Assembly (NCBI RefSeq): GCF_008064665.1
Contig: NZ_VRZA01000001.1
Span: 950,170-1,014,169, forward strand
Direction: 5' to 3'
From: Parahaliea maris
GTDB lineage: Bacteria > Pseudomonadota > Gammaproteobacteria > Pseudomonadales > Halieaceae
Length of the DNA: 64,000 nucleotides
In this document: positions 27,055-35,057 of the stretch, piece by piece
Layout of the letters: every line of letters starts with the position of its first letter
Numbering within the stretch: position 1 is the stretch's first letter
Notes under the pieces: generated by a model
Told to the model about the DNA's origin: nothing
What the model saw: only the letters and a program-made list of their open reading frames with translations
The model's database searches: none
Made by a program: the position numbers and the translations under genes

Positions 27055-28593
27055 TCAGCATTCCATCAACTGGGCCACGCGCTCCGGCGGCAGGTCTTCA
27101 CTGTAGTTTGCTTCGAGACGCTGGAGTTCAGGACTCTTCGGATGAATCTTGAGTCCATGGCAGGTGATCAGCAGAGCGGAATCCAGCCGGCCGCTGGCGG
27201 CGGAATCCTCCGCCCAGGACGCGTACGTCGCCAGCATATCGAGCACCCCCTGGCGAGCCGGTTCCGAGCGCTGCTTTTTCAACACACTACTGAAGGCCCG
27301 GTAGGCATTGTCGGCACCCCCGTCCATGATGTGCAGCGCGGTCACCAGGTCACCACCGGCGTACTCCTGTCGGGCGATATCGAGGTAAGTCCGGCCCTGG
27401 TCCAGCCAGCCTTCGAGCTGGCGGGCCTCCTGCGGCGTAACCGTGGGTGGCGGCGAGGGGGTCAACCCGTCGAGGAAAACGGAGTCAGGGCTCGGCCCGC
27501 TGAGATAACTGCCCGCCATCCAGGCCACGGCCCCCGCGACGATGGCGGTGGAGCCCAGCGCCAGCGCAACCCTCTCCCGACGCCGGCTCTCGCCGCGCAA
27601 ACCGGCGAGCAACTCCCTGGCGGAGGGCGTGCGGTCCTTGCGCGCGAACGCCAACCCCCGCCGCAGTGCGCGCCAGCGGTGCTTGTCGAGCCCCGGCGGC
27701 GGCTCGGGCTTGCGCCCCTCACTGCGGGCCCGGATCGCCGGCTGGCGATTGAAAGGGTGGTGCCCCTTGAGCAGTTCGTAGGTAACGCAAGCCAGGGCGT
27801 AGACATCGTCCCTGGGATCCGGTGACAGCCCCTCGAACATTTCGCAACTGGCGTAGGATGGCGTCATCGCCCCCAGGTCACTGGCATTGAAGCGGGTCTG
27901 CTCCTGGCCCTCGAGGGCATCTTCCCGCGCCCGGGCAATCCCCAGGTCGAGAATCTTGGCGCTGCCGTCGTCACCGACGAAGACATTGTTGGGCTTGAAA
28001 TCCGAGTGAATGAGCCCCTGGCCATGGATATAGTCCAGGCCATTGGCCATGCCCTCGATCAACGGCAGGGCGAGCTTCAGGGAGAGGCCGTTCTGGCACT
28101 CCCGTTCCAGGAATTCGTCCAGCGGCTGGCCGCGCATGAATTCCATGATCATGTAGGGCAGCCCCTGGTGCTGGTCGAAGTGCAGCACCCGTACCACGTT
28201 GGGGTGGGACAGCTGCTGGGACTTGCGGGTCTCCCGCTGCAGGGCCATGCGCGCCACACTGTGGGCGGCAAAACGGGCGCCGAGGAACTTGATGGCCACC
28301 TGGGACTGGCGGTCCTCGAACTCCCGGGCGTACAGCTGGTCGGTAGCAAGGAAGACGCGGCCCATGCCGCCCTCCCCCAGCAACTTCACCAGTTCGTAGC
28401 GTTCGGAAATAAGGTCGCCGGCCCGTAACTCACTGTCCGAGGGGGCGGCTTCAGGTTGCAAAGAATCGCCCGCAGCGGCCTGCGTTGCCGCTTCGGTCAC
28501 CACCTCGGTTGCCCCCCCGGTCGCGGTATCAGCCGCACTCCGGGGAAGCACCTGGGTGGCGTGCAGAGTATCGTCGTTATCGCGTGCCGACAC
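27055..28593 (-). CDS. Membrane Ser/Thr protein kinase (Hanks type), left copy
   Basis: A 512-residue protein. The kinase domain covers about 66-335: GEGGMGRVF loop, VAIK lysine, catalytic loop HSDFKPNN (Ser replaces the Arg of HRD), and ILDLGIAR with DLG instead of DFG. A membrane helix follows (ALGSTAIVAGAVAWMAGSY, about 348-367), with a C-terminal periplasmic part of about 140 residues rich in helices that may be a TPR-like sensor. Catalytic Asp, Lys and the two Asn-bearing positions are present, so activity is plausible. It lies 66 bases before the caspase-like gene and 79 after the autotransporter. A paralogue lies at 50668-52206. Confidence 0.9.
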   Translation of the reverse strand: MSARDNDDTLHATQVLPRSAADTATGGATEVVTEAATQAAAGDSLQPEAAPSDSELRAGDLISERYELVKLLGEGGMGRVFLATDQLYAREFEDRQSQVAIKFLGARFAAHSVARMALQRETRKSQQLSHPNVVRVLHFDQHQGLPYMIMEFMRGQPLDEFLERECQNGLSLKLALPLIEGMANGLDYIHGQGLIHSDFKPNNVFVGDDGSAKILDLGIARAREDALEGQEQTRFNASDLGAMTPSYASCEMFEGLSPDPRDDVYALACVTYELLKGHHPFNRQPAIRARSEGRKPEPPPGLDKHRWRALRRGLAFARKDRTPSARELLAGLRGESRRRERVALALGSTAIVAGAVAWMAGSYLSGPSPDSVFLDGLTPSPPPTVTPQEARQLEGWLDQGRTYLDIARQEYAGGDLVTALHIMDGGADNAYRAFSSVLKKQRSEPARQGVLDMLATYASWAEDSAASGRLDSALLITCHGLKIHPKSPELQRLEANYSEDLPPERVAQLMEC

Positions 28594-28672
28594 GGTGCTT
28601 GCCTGTCATCCCACTCCAGATACCGCCCAGATTACCACCAGACTGGCCGCAGGTCCCGGGCGGGATTCACCC

Positions 28673-30133
28673 TCAGAAACTGCCCCGAATGCCAATCGTG
28701 TAGAGGTCAGCAGAGATGTTATCCAGGTCCAGGGTCGTGCGGTAGTCGATGAAACCTGTCAGGTTCTGGGCAAAGACGGCGGAGATACCGAGGCCCAGTT
28801 CGTAGAAATCCTCGTCGGGATCATCGGAGCCCATATTGATCGGGAATACCGGACCGCCATCCTGGGCGGCAAAGCGCGCTTTCACGAACCGGGCATCGTT
28901 ATCGAATTCGTGCCGCCACTCGATGCCGAGATAGGGCACGATCACCCCCGTCGCCACGCTGAAGTTCTTGCTGATCTGGAAACCAAGTGCGGATTGCAGG
29001 GACTCGATATCCTGGTCTTCATAGGCCAGGTTCAGGCCGCCACTGGTGGCGATGTCCGAACCGATAGGCGTGTCCTTCTCGGTGTAGCCATCCACCGTAA
29101 TATCCAGGTAGCTGAGCCCGAGGTCCACCGCCAGGTCGAGAAACCCGAGGTCGAAGACAGTGCCGGTGGAAACACCCACCGCCAGGCTGTCGCTATCGGT
29201 TTCCCCGGTCATCGAACGGTTGATGGTACCGCCATTGTTGAGCCCCGCCGCACCGGAGTAGAGCACGATCCGCTCGGTTTCGTAATCGTTGAAACCATAG
29301 CTGAGCAGGCCGTCCACGTAGAAACGACCGATGTTACCGATGCCGTAGGCGCTCAGGCTGTAGCCGTCGAGGGAAAAGCCACCGCCGGAGACCGTGCTGG
29401 TAGACATATTGCCCGCCAGCCCTGAGGAGACATTCTTGAAATCCACCTCGTAATCGGCGTAGCCGAAGGCGATACCGGCGACAAAGCCGGAATCAAACAG
29501 GTAGTCGACACCCAGGGTCGCGCCGCTGGAATCAAAGTCATACTGGTCTTCAAGCTGGGTGGCGTCACGGTCGCCAGTGCCGTATACACCGTTGGCAAAC
29601 CAGCTCCAGCGGGACTCGTCTTCCCCCGCATTGCCGCCCACCACCGGCACGCCGTTCATCGCAAGGCTCAGCCCTCCCGCCGTAGCGCGAGCGCCATTGC
29701 GGATCGCTTCGAGGCGCATACCGATATTGGCAAACTGGCCGTTGGAGCTCTCGGTGGCGAGGCGTCCCTTGGACACCTGCTCCTCACCGCTCAGCTGTTG
29801 CATGGTCTCGGCGAGCTGTCCCGGCACCCAGCCGAGCACGTTGTCAGCCTGACCGCCGGGCTGCAGTGACACGGCAGTCAGTACGACCTCGCTACAGCGA
29901 AAGTAGAGGTCCTGTTCCGACGTTCTCGCCGGGCCGGTAAAATCCGAGGATCCCGGGTATTTGGGTACCAGTTGCAGGCAGGTGTTCTGCACCGCGTCGC
30001 CAGCGGTGACCTGCAAGGACGTACTGTTTGAGGCGCCCGATACCACCTGCCCGAGATTGGTGCTCTGGGACGCTGCCGCGCCGACATAGGCGGCGGCCAG
30101 AATGGCCACCAGAGACCGAAAGTGATTCTTCAT
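28673..30133 (-). CDS. Autotransporter beta-domain outer-membrane protein
   Basis: A 486-residue protein with a signal peptide (MKNHFRSLVAILAAAYVGAA). The start at 30133 follows a GGGGGAATGT. The C-terminal 270 or so residues alternate aromatic and polar as amphipathic strands (LEDQYDFDSSGATLGVDYLF, VAGIAFGYADYEVDF) and end in YTIGIRGSF with a terminal Phe, the signature of an autotransporter beta barrel. The passenger region is short (about 190 residues) with two cysteines spaced as if disulphide-bonded (NTCLQL ... FRCSEVV). It heads the autotransporter-kinase-caspase gene row. The function of the passenger is unknown. Confidence 0.85.
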   Translation of the reverse strand: MKNHFRSLVAILAAAYVGAAASQSTNLGQVVSGASNSTSLQVTAGDAVQNTCLQLVPKYPGSSDFTGPARTSEQDLYFRCSEVVLTAVSLQPGGQADNVLGWVPGQLAETMQQLSGEEQVSKGRLATESSNGQFANIGMRLEAIRNGARATAGGLSLAMNGVPVVGGNAGEDESRWSWFANGVYGTGDRDATQLEDQYDFDSSGATLGVDYLFDSGFVAGIAFGYADYEVDFKNVSSGLAGNMSTSTVSGGGFSLDGYSLSAYGIGNIGRFYVDGLLSYGFNDYETERIVLYSGAAGLNNGGTINRSMTGETDSDSLAVGVSTGTVFDLGFLDLAVDLGLSYLDITVDGYTEKDTPIGSDIATSGGLNLAYEDQDIESLQSALGFQISKNFSVATGVIVPYLGIEWRHEFDNDARFVKARFAAQDGGPVFPINMGSDDPDEDFYELGLGISAVFAQNLTGFIDYRTTLDLDNISADLYTIGIRGSF

Positions 30134-30223
30134 ACATTCCCCCATGCGCGACAACGGGCCGCCTGAATTATAGTAGTACAGGTCCGGAATCTTGGCGAAA
30201 GTCCAAGCGGGAGATTATTCGGC

Positions 30224-31132
30224 GTGCCATCTGCCAGCAGCTCACAGTACGCTCTCCTCACAGGGTGTGTTATCGCACTGCTACTCGCGGTGGTAACGGG
30301 CTGTACAGCAGGCTACCGCCAGCGCGCGGATGCGCTGGCCGAGGCCGTGGGAGCCAGCGCCAGCTGGGTCAGTAGCGGCAAGCATCGCCACCGGGTCTAT
30401 GAAAAGGCCGGCACAGGCCCGGTGCTGCGCGTCTATCTCGGCGGGGACGGCCGCGCATTCCTGCAGCGGCAGGTCGTCGCCCCGGATCCCACTCCGGCAG
30501 AGCACCTCACCCTCAAGTTGATGCTCGCCGACCCCGGGCCCGCAGTGTTTGTCGCGCGCCCATGCTATTACGGCACCGCAACGGAGCCCGGCTGCGAGCC
30601 CCGCCTGTGGACCAGTGAACGTTACAGTGACGAAGTTGTCGCCTCCCTCGCGCAGGTCATCCACCGCCTTGCCGCCGAGCATGCCGGCATGCCGTTACAA
30701 CTGGTGGGTTATAGCGGCGGCGGGGTCATCGCAGTCCGGCTGGCCCAGCACCTTCCCGAGGCAGTCGCCGTCATCACCCTCGCCGCACCACTGGACACCG
30801 GCGCCTGGACGGCCCATCACGGCTATACGCCCCTGGCGCCGGGGCAGAATCCGGCCGGGATGGCGAGCTGGCCCGGTACAATACGCCAGCTGCACCTGTC
30901 CGGTGCCAGCGACGACAACGTGCCTCCCGAGTTGCAGGCGGGCTACCGCAGACGGATGCAGAGCCTCGACCCCAGCGCGGTATTTCGCACCCTGCCGGAT
31001 TATGACCATCACTGCTGCTGGCTGCGGAACTGGCCCGAAATACTCGCCCGACACGGAGCAGAGGGCGACACTCGCAATGGCCTGACACGCTCCAGACAGG
31101 CACCTCGCATTGCCCCGGTAGCAGCGCTATAG
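30224..31132 (+). CDS. Lipoprotein alpha/beta-hydrolase, left copy
   Basis: A 302-residue protein with a lipoprotein signal (lipobox VVTGC, Cys near 27). The nucleophile elbow is QLVGYSGGGVIA. A conserved YDHHCCWLRNWP near the C-terminus probably holds the catalytic His. LRVYLGGDGRAF and VARPCYYG are shared with the paralogue at 49847-50665 (VYLEGDGRPW, LARPCYHQ, FDHRCCW). It is membrane-anchored and periplasmic. The GTG start has GGGAG upstream at moderate distance. It is divergent from the autotransporter and followed by a PilZ gene. Substrate unknown. Confidence 0.82.
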   Translation: MPSASSSQYALLTGCVIALLLAVVTGCTAGYRQRADALAEAVGASASWVSSGKHRHRVYEKAGTGPVLRVYLGGDGRAFLQRQVVAPDPTPAEHLTLKLMLADPGPAVFVARPCYYGTATEPGCEPRLWTSERYSDEVVASLAQVIHRLAAEHAGMPLQLVGYSGGGVIAVRLAQHLPEAVAVITLAAPLDTGAWTAHHGYTPLAPGQNPAGMASWPGTIRQLHLSGASDDNVPPELQAGYRRRMQSLDPSAVFRTLPDYDHHCCWLRNWPEILARHGAEGDTRNGLTRSRQAPRIAPVAAL

Positions 31133-31163
31133 TGTGCACGTATCGCGGTTAACGGAAGCATGC

Positions 31164-31526
31164 ATGAGTGAGACAGCCAGAGAGCGGCGCGCCTTCAGCC
31201 GCGTTGCCATCGACCTTCCGGTAGACGTCCATCAGGGCGGCAGCGTCTGGCACCAGCGCCTGATCGACCTGTCACTGGTGGGCGTTGCCACGGACCAGCC
31301 AGACCTCTGGGACGCCCAGTACAACGAGCCCTTCACCCTGATGATCCATCTCGACGACGGCGGCAAGCTTGAACTGCACGCCTACCTGCAACACGTGGAG
31401 GCCGGGCGCCTGGGCTTTTCCGTACAGCACGTCGACCGGGAGAATATCCAACCCCTGCAACGCCTGCTGGAAGCCCACGTGGAAGATCCAGCCATCATTG
31501 CCGAGGAACTGGGCCAACTCGAGTAG
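31164..31526 (+). CDS. PilZ-domain protein
   Basis: A 120-residue single-domain protein. ERRAFSRVAIDLPVDV (R-x3-R type) followed by RLIDLSLVGVA (D-x-S-x-x-G) is the c-di-GMP binding signature of PilZ. The start at 31164 has GGAAG upstream. It is cytoplasmic and could report c-di-GMP level to a partner. It is 31 bases downstream of the lipoprotein hydrolase gene on the same strand and converges on the FHA gene. The 98 bases after it hold nothing recognised. Confidence 0.88.
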   Translation: MSETARERRAFSRVAIDLPVDVHQGGSVWHQRLIDLSLVGVATDQPDLWDAQYNEPFTLMIHLDDGGKLELHAYLQHVEAGRLGFSVQHVDRENIQPLQRLLEAHVEDPAIIAEELGQLE

Positions 31527-31624
31527 AACTCGGGGCAGTGTGATTCACGGCACAGACAACCTGCGCCAGACAGCTAATGCCAGAGAGCAATGCCGGGACG
31601 GGGAACACCCGCCCCGAACAGGAA

Positions 31625-32686
31625 TCAACCGAGCAGGAACCAAGCGGCAGCGGCGGCAATAGCCACCAGCACGACAACGCCACCAATAATCAGCCCCATT
31701 TTCGACGATGAACCGCCAGCGCCGCCTGCGACGCTGGCGGTTGCGCCAGTGGCCGCCGGTTTAGGCGCGGCCGCAGCCGCCGCACCGCCGGCCGCCGTGC
31801 GGAAGATCAGGGTCGCAACCCCAAGGCGGATTTCGTCACCGTCGGCGAGGTAGGCGGTCAGCCGCTTCTCACCGTTCACAAAGATACCGTTGGCCGACAC
31901 CAGGTTAACCAGGCGCCAGCGCCCGTCCTGATGGATCAACTGGGCGTGCCGCGCAGACACGCTGGGCTCGGCAATGGACACCTCACAGTTGGGATCACGG
32001 CCGATTTCCCAGACGTCCGGCTCGCTGCCATCGCCGGGCTCCAGTTCCAGGGCTTCCCCGCCCTCACCGGTCACCGACACCACGATCAGGTGCGGCAGGT
32101 CCGAGGCGCGCTCCATCTGGATGGGCGCAGTTTCCGATTCGGCCAGGGCGTCGAGCCCCAGTACACGAGTGCTGTCACTGGTGCCGGAGTCGATCCAGCT
32201 ACCGGGCAGGTCCGCCGGATTGGGCGGCGGGGCCGGGGCCGGCTTGGGAGCCGGAGGCGGTTCCGGAGCAGGCGGCGGTTCGGCCGCGGCTGCGGGTTCG
32301 GCTGCAGCAGGTGCAGGCTCGTCCGGCAGGGACACCACTGTCGCATCGCCGTCGTCCATACCGCCACCTACCACGGTGGCATCCATATCGGCTGCGCCAC
32401 CGCTCAGCACCACCACGAAGGAGTGCTTCTCGAAACCGAGCGTATCGCCATCGCGCAGGGTGGTCTCCCCGCCAATGGTCTTGCCGTTTACCTGGGTCCC
32501 GTTGGCTGAGCCCAGGTCCTCGACGGTGAGTGTATCCCCTTTCGTCCGCAACACGGCGTGGCCGCGGGAGACCCGGGGGTCGTCGATGGTGATTTCGCAG
32601 TCGGCGGAGCGGCCTACCCTCTGCTCTCCCTCGAGGGAGATCCGGCTGCCGTCAGCTGCCACCAGTTCCGCACTAAATTCTGACAT
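31625..32686 (-). CDS. Membrane protein with two FHA domains
   Basis: A 353-residue protein. FHA1 is at about 15-95 (QRVGRSADCEITIDDPRVSR, GHAVLR, DLGSANGTQVNG) and FHA2 at about 220-300 (EIGRDPNCEVSIAEPSVSA, RHAQL, VSANGIFVNG). They are joined by a Pro/Ala-rich linker, and one C-terminal membrane helix (IIGGVVVLVAIAAAAAWFLLG) anchors the protein. FHA domains bind phosphothreonine peptides, the products of Hanks kinases. It is the last gene of the nine-gene redox operon, 17 bases after the PP2C phosphatase. Phosphoproteins made by the two neighbouring kinases are the likely ligands (inference). Confidence 0.92.
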   Translation of the reverse strand: MSEFSAELVAADGSRISLEGEQRVGRSADCEITIDDPRVSRGHAVLRTKGDTLTVEDLGSANGTQVNGKTIGGETTLRDGDTLGFEKHSFVVVLSGGAADMDATVVGGGMDDGDATVVSLPDEPAPAAAEPAAAAEPPPAPEPPPAPKPAPAPPPNPADLPGSWIDSGTSDSTRVLGLDALAESETAPIQMERASDLPHLIVVSVTGEGGEALELEPGDGSEPDVWEIGRDPNCEVSIAEPSVSARHAQLIHQDGRWRLVNLVSANGIFVNGEKRLTAYLADGDEIRLGVATLIFRTAAGGAAAAAAPKPAATGATASVAGGAGGSSSKMGLIIGGVVVLVAIAAAAAWFLLG

Positions 32687-32703
32687 CGTCCTATTTTCCT
32701 TCC

Positions 32704-33759
32704 TCAGCCCGAGGCAATAATGCCGAGGCTGTATACCACACTTCCCGCTACCAATACCGCCGCCACTATCCAGAATATAGTCCGATTACGGCGCGAGTCT
32801 TTCTCTCGCTGCATGGCCTCCCGGGCCGCCGCAATTTCTGTGGCTGACATCATCTGGGTGGATTCGGGCTGGGTGGGAGCTTCGGCTCCGCCCTTGCGCG
32901 CCACCACCCGGCGCACCGCTGGAATCGGTATCGGTGTGGCGTTTTCGTCTACCGCTTCCAGTTCTGGCAGGCCACTGTACTCACCGGTGGCCGGATCGAA
33001 AGTCCACAGTACCTCAGGCTCCAGCAGGCCCGCCTCGGAGTGCGCAGCCACACCGGGCAGGACGATCACGGTGATGTTGTCCCGTCCGCCGGCCCGCACG
33101 GCCGTTTCCACCAGGGTTTCGCAACGGTCCCGGAGGGGCCTGTCGGACCCCAGGATCTCGCTCATCACCGAACTGTCGAGGACGTCCGACAAACCGTCGC
33201 TACACAGGAGCAATACCTGACCCGGCGAAAGTCGACCGCAGTTGATGCCCACTTCGAGCTTGTCGTCTTCCTGCAGGCCAATCGCCTGCACGATCACGTT
33301 CTTGCGCGGGTGATTGCGCGCCTGGGCCAGGGTGATCTGCCCCTTGGCCAGCAGGGCCTGCACATAGGAATGGTCCCGGGTCAGCAGTTTCAACTGGCCG
33401 TCCCAGAGATAGGCGCGGCTGTCTCCCACCCAGGCCAGCTCGAAGTCGCTGTCGGAGAAACGGGCCACAACCACGGTAGAAGCCATGCCGGCCTTGCCCC
33501 GGCCCTGGGCGACCGCCGCCATCACCTCGCGGTTGGCGGCGCGAATCCCGTCTTCTATCGAACGTCCCGCGTTTACCTCACGCTGAATGACCTCGCAGGT
33601 AATCGCACTGGCCACCTCACCCGCCTGGTGCCCGCCAACGCCATCGGCCACTACGGCCAGCGATTGCGGTGCGTCCAGCAGGTAGGCGTCCTCATTATGT
33701 TTGCGCTGCCCTACGTGCGAGGCACCGCTTCCCTCTGCTACCACCTCCAATGCGCTCAC
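32704..33759 (-). CDS. PP2C-type Ser/Thr protein phosphatase, membrane-anchored
   Basis: A 351-residue protein. The PP2C core (about 5-240) has GQRKHNEDAYLL, VVADGVGGHQAGEVAS, WVGDSRAYLW, LLCSDGLSDVLD and GGRDNITVIVL, with all metal aspartates present. A C-terminal helix (IFWIVAAVLVAGSVVYSLGI) anchors it. It should dephosphorylate substrates of the nearby Hanks kinases. Its start overlaps the stop of the upstream pentaheme cytochrome gene by 4 bases, so translation of signalling and cytochrome genes is coupled. Confidence 0.93.
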   Translation of the reverse strand: MSALEVVAEGSGASHVGQRKHNEDAYLLDAPQSLAVVADGVGGHQAGEVASAITCEVIQREVNAGRSIEDGIRAANREVMAAVAQGRGKAGMASTVVVARFSDSDFELAWVGDSRAYLWDGQLKLLTRDHSYVQALLAKGQITLAQARNHPRKNVIVQAIGLQEDDKLEVGINCGRLSPGQVLLLCSDGLSDVLDSSVMSEILGSDRPLRDRCETLVETAVRAGGRDNITVIVLPGVAAHSEAGLLEPEVLWTFDPATGEYSGLPELEAVDENATPIPIPAVRRVVARKGGAEAPTQPESTQMMSATEIAAAREAMQREKDSRRNRTIFWIVAAVLVAGSVVYSLGIIASG

Positions 33760-35057
33760 AAGCCCCCCAAAACCTGGTTTGCCCGCACCGCAAATTGCTG
33801 CGGTACGAAGGTGTTCTCATCTTCCACGGACTTGAACCACGCGTCCAGTAAAGATTCCAGACGGTCTGAATCCCCGAGGGAGATGGAGAGGGTTTCAACG
33901 GCAAGGAAAACCTGTTCGGCAGCAGTGAAGTGACGGAAACGCCCGGAGACGGCACGCTGCAACAAGCCCTGACGCAAGCTGCGCATGCTGTCGGTGCCAT
34001 AGCTGGCCGAACTCACCTGGCGCGCGATCGGGTCGACCTTGCCCGCCAGGGATTTGGCCTGGGCGACCACCGCACCGCGATTCTGCAGCGAGGCCTGGTG
34101 CAACTGCTTGAGGCCGCTGCGCAGCGTGGCGCCATCGCCTTCCCCGAGGATATCCAGCACCTCGGCGAGCACCAGCAGGCTGGCATCGTTCAGGCGTACG
34201 GTGCCGGGCGGGGTGCCTTCCGGCGACCAGCGCAGGTCGCTCATCGGGTGGTGACAGGCATGACACTGGTAGAACGACAGCTCCGGCATCAGGCTCTGCT
34301 TGGTAAACCAGTCTTCCTGTAATAGCTCCAGCGTCGCCTGGCCGCTCACGGCGAGGCCCGCCAGCCACATGTTCACCGAGGAGATCGCGGGCTTGCGATC
34401 GCGATAGTCGGCGTCCACGTCATAGTGCTTTGGCTGGTTGACCGTGAACGTCTCCAGTTCGAAGGCCAGGCGTGGGTGCCCGGCCCCCATAATCTCATGG
34501 GTAGCAAACTTGTCCTTGGTGCCGAGGTGGCAGGACAGGCACAGACGCGCGCGCTCCAGCGGCTGCTCTGTTGGATACATTCCCTTGGCCAGGTTGTCGG
34601 CGTGGCTGGTACCGGCTTCCGCATGGGACTCCAGCCATTGACCTGACCCGCCGTGGCAGGCTTCACAACCCACCCCGTCAGAGATCTGGAAACGCCGGCC
34701 CCGCGCCTCGGTGGCGACGTTGTCGGCGTGGCAGTCGAGGCAGATTTTGGCGCCGGCGGCGCTGGGCAGCCCCATCTTGCGTGCTATCGCCTGGCTCTGC
34801 TCCGTCTGCAGGGTGCGATAGGCCCGGGAGTGATAGTCATTGCGCAACCAGATCCGGTACTCATTCAGCCAGACGGTGGAATTCTCGTCCTCGCTGACCT
34901 TGCCGTGGCACACGCTGGTAGCGCAGCTCGCAACCCCCTCGTGGGGGTTGGCACCGGTTTCCGGCAGGGGCGCGGCAGCCACCAGGGCGGGCATACACAA
35001 CCCGGCCAGCAGGGCCAGCCAGCCCCGCTGTTGCCGGTGATTGAACAGCTCCCTCAT
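33756..35057 (-). CDS. Periplasmic pentaheme cytochrome c (cytochrome c554-like)
   Basis: A 433-residue protein with a signal peptide (WLALLAGLCMPALVAAAP). Five heme-binding motifs are seen: CATSVCH (CX4CH), CLDCH, CEACH, CLSCH and CHACH, all in the first 270 residues. Histidines such as DYHSRAY, MGAGHPRL and KHYD could be distal ligands. The arrangement resembles the cytochrome c554 family. The last 160 residues are helical with no heme motif. It overlaps the preceding decaheme gene and the following PP2C gene by 4 bases each. Predicted role: periplasmic electron shuttle. Confidence 0.85.
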   Translation of the reverse strand: MRELFNHRQQRGWLALLAGLCMPALVAAAPLPETGANPHEGVASCATSVCHGKVSEDENSTVWLNEYRIWLRNDYHSRAYRTLQTEQSQAIARKMGLPSAAGAKICLDCHADNVATEARGRRFQISDGVGCEACHGGSGQWLESHAEAGTSHADNLAKGMYPTEQPLERARLCLSCHLGTKDKFATHEIMGAGHPRLAFELETFTVNQPKHYDVDADYRDRKPAISSVNMWLAGLAVSGQATLELLQEDWFTKQSLMPELSFYQCHACHHPMSDLRWSPEGTPPGTVRLNDASLLVLAEVLDILGEGDGATLRSGLKQLHQASLQNRGAVVAQAKSLAGKVDPIARQVSSASYGTDSMRSLRQGLLQRAVSGRFRHFTAAEQVFLAVETLSISLGDSDRLESLLDAWFKSVEDENTFVPQQFAVRANQVLGGL

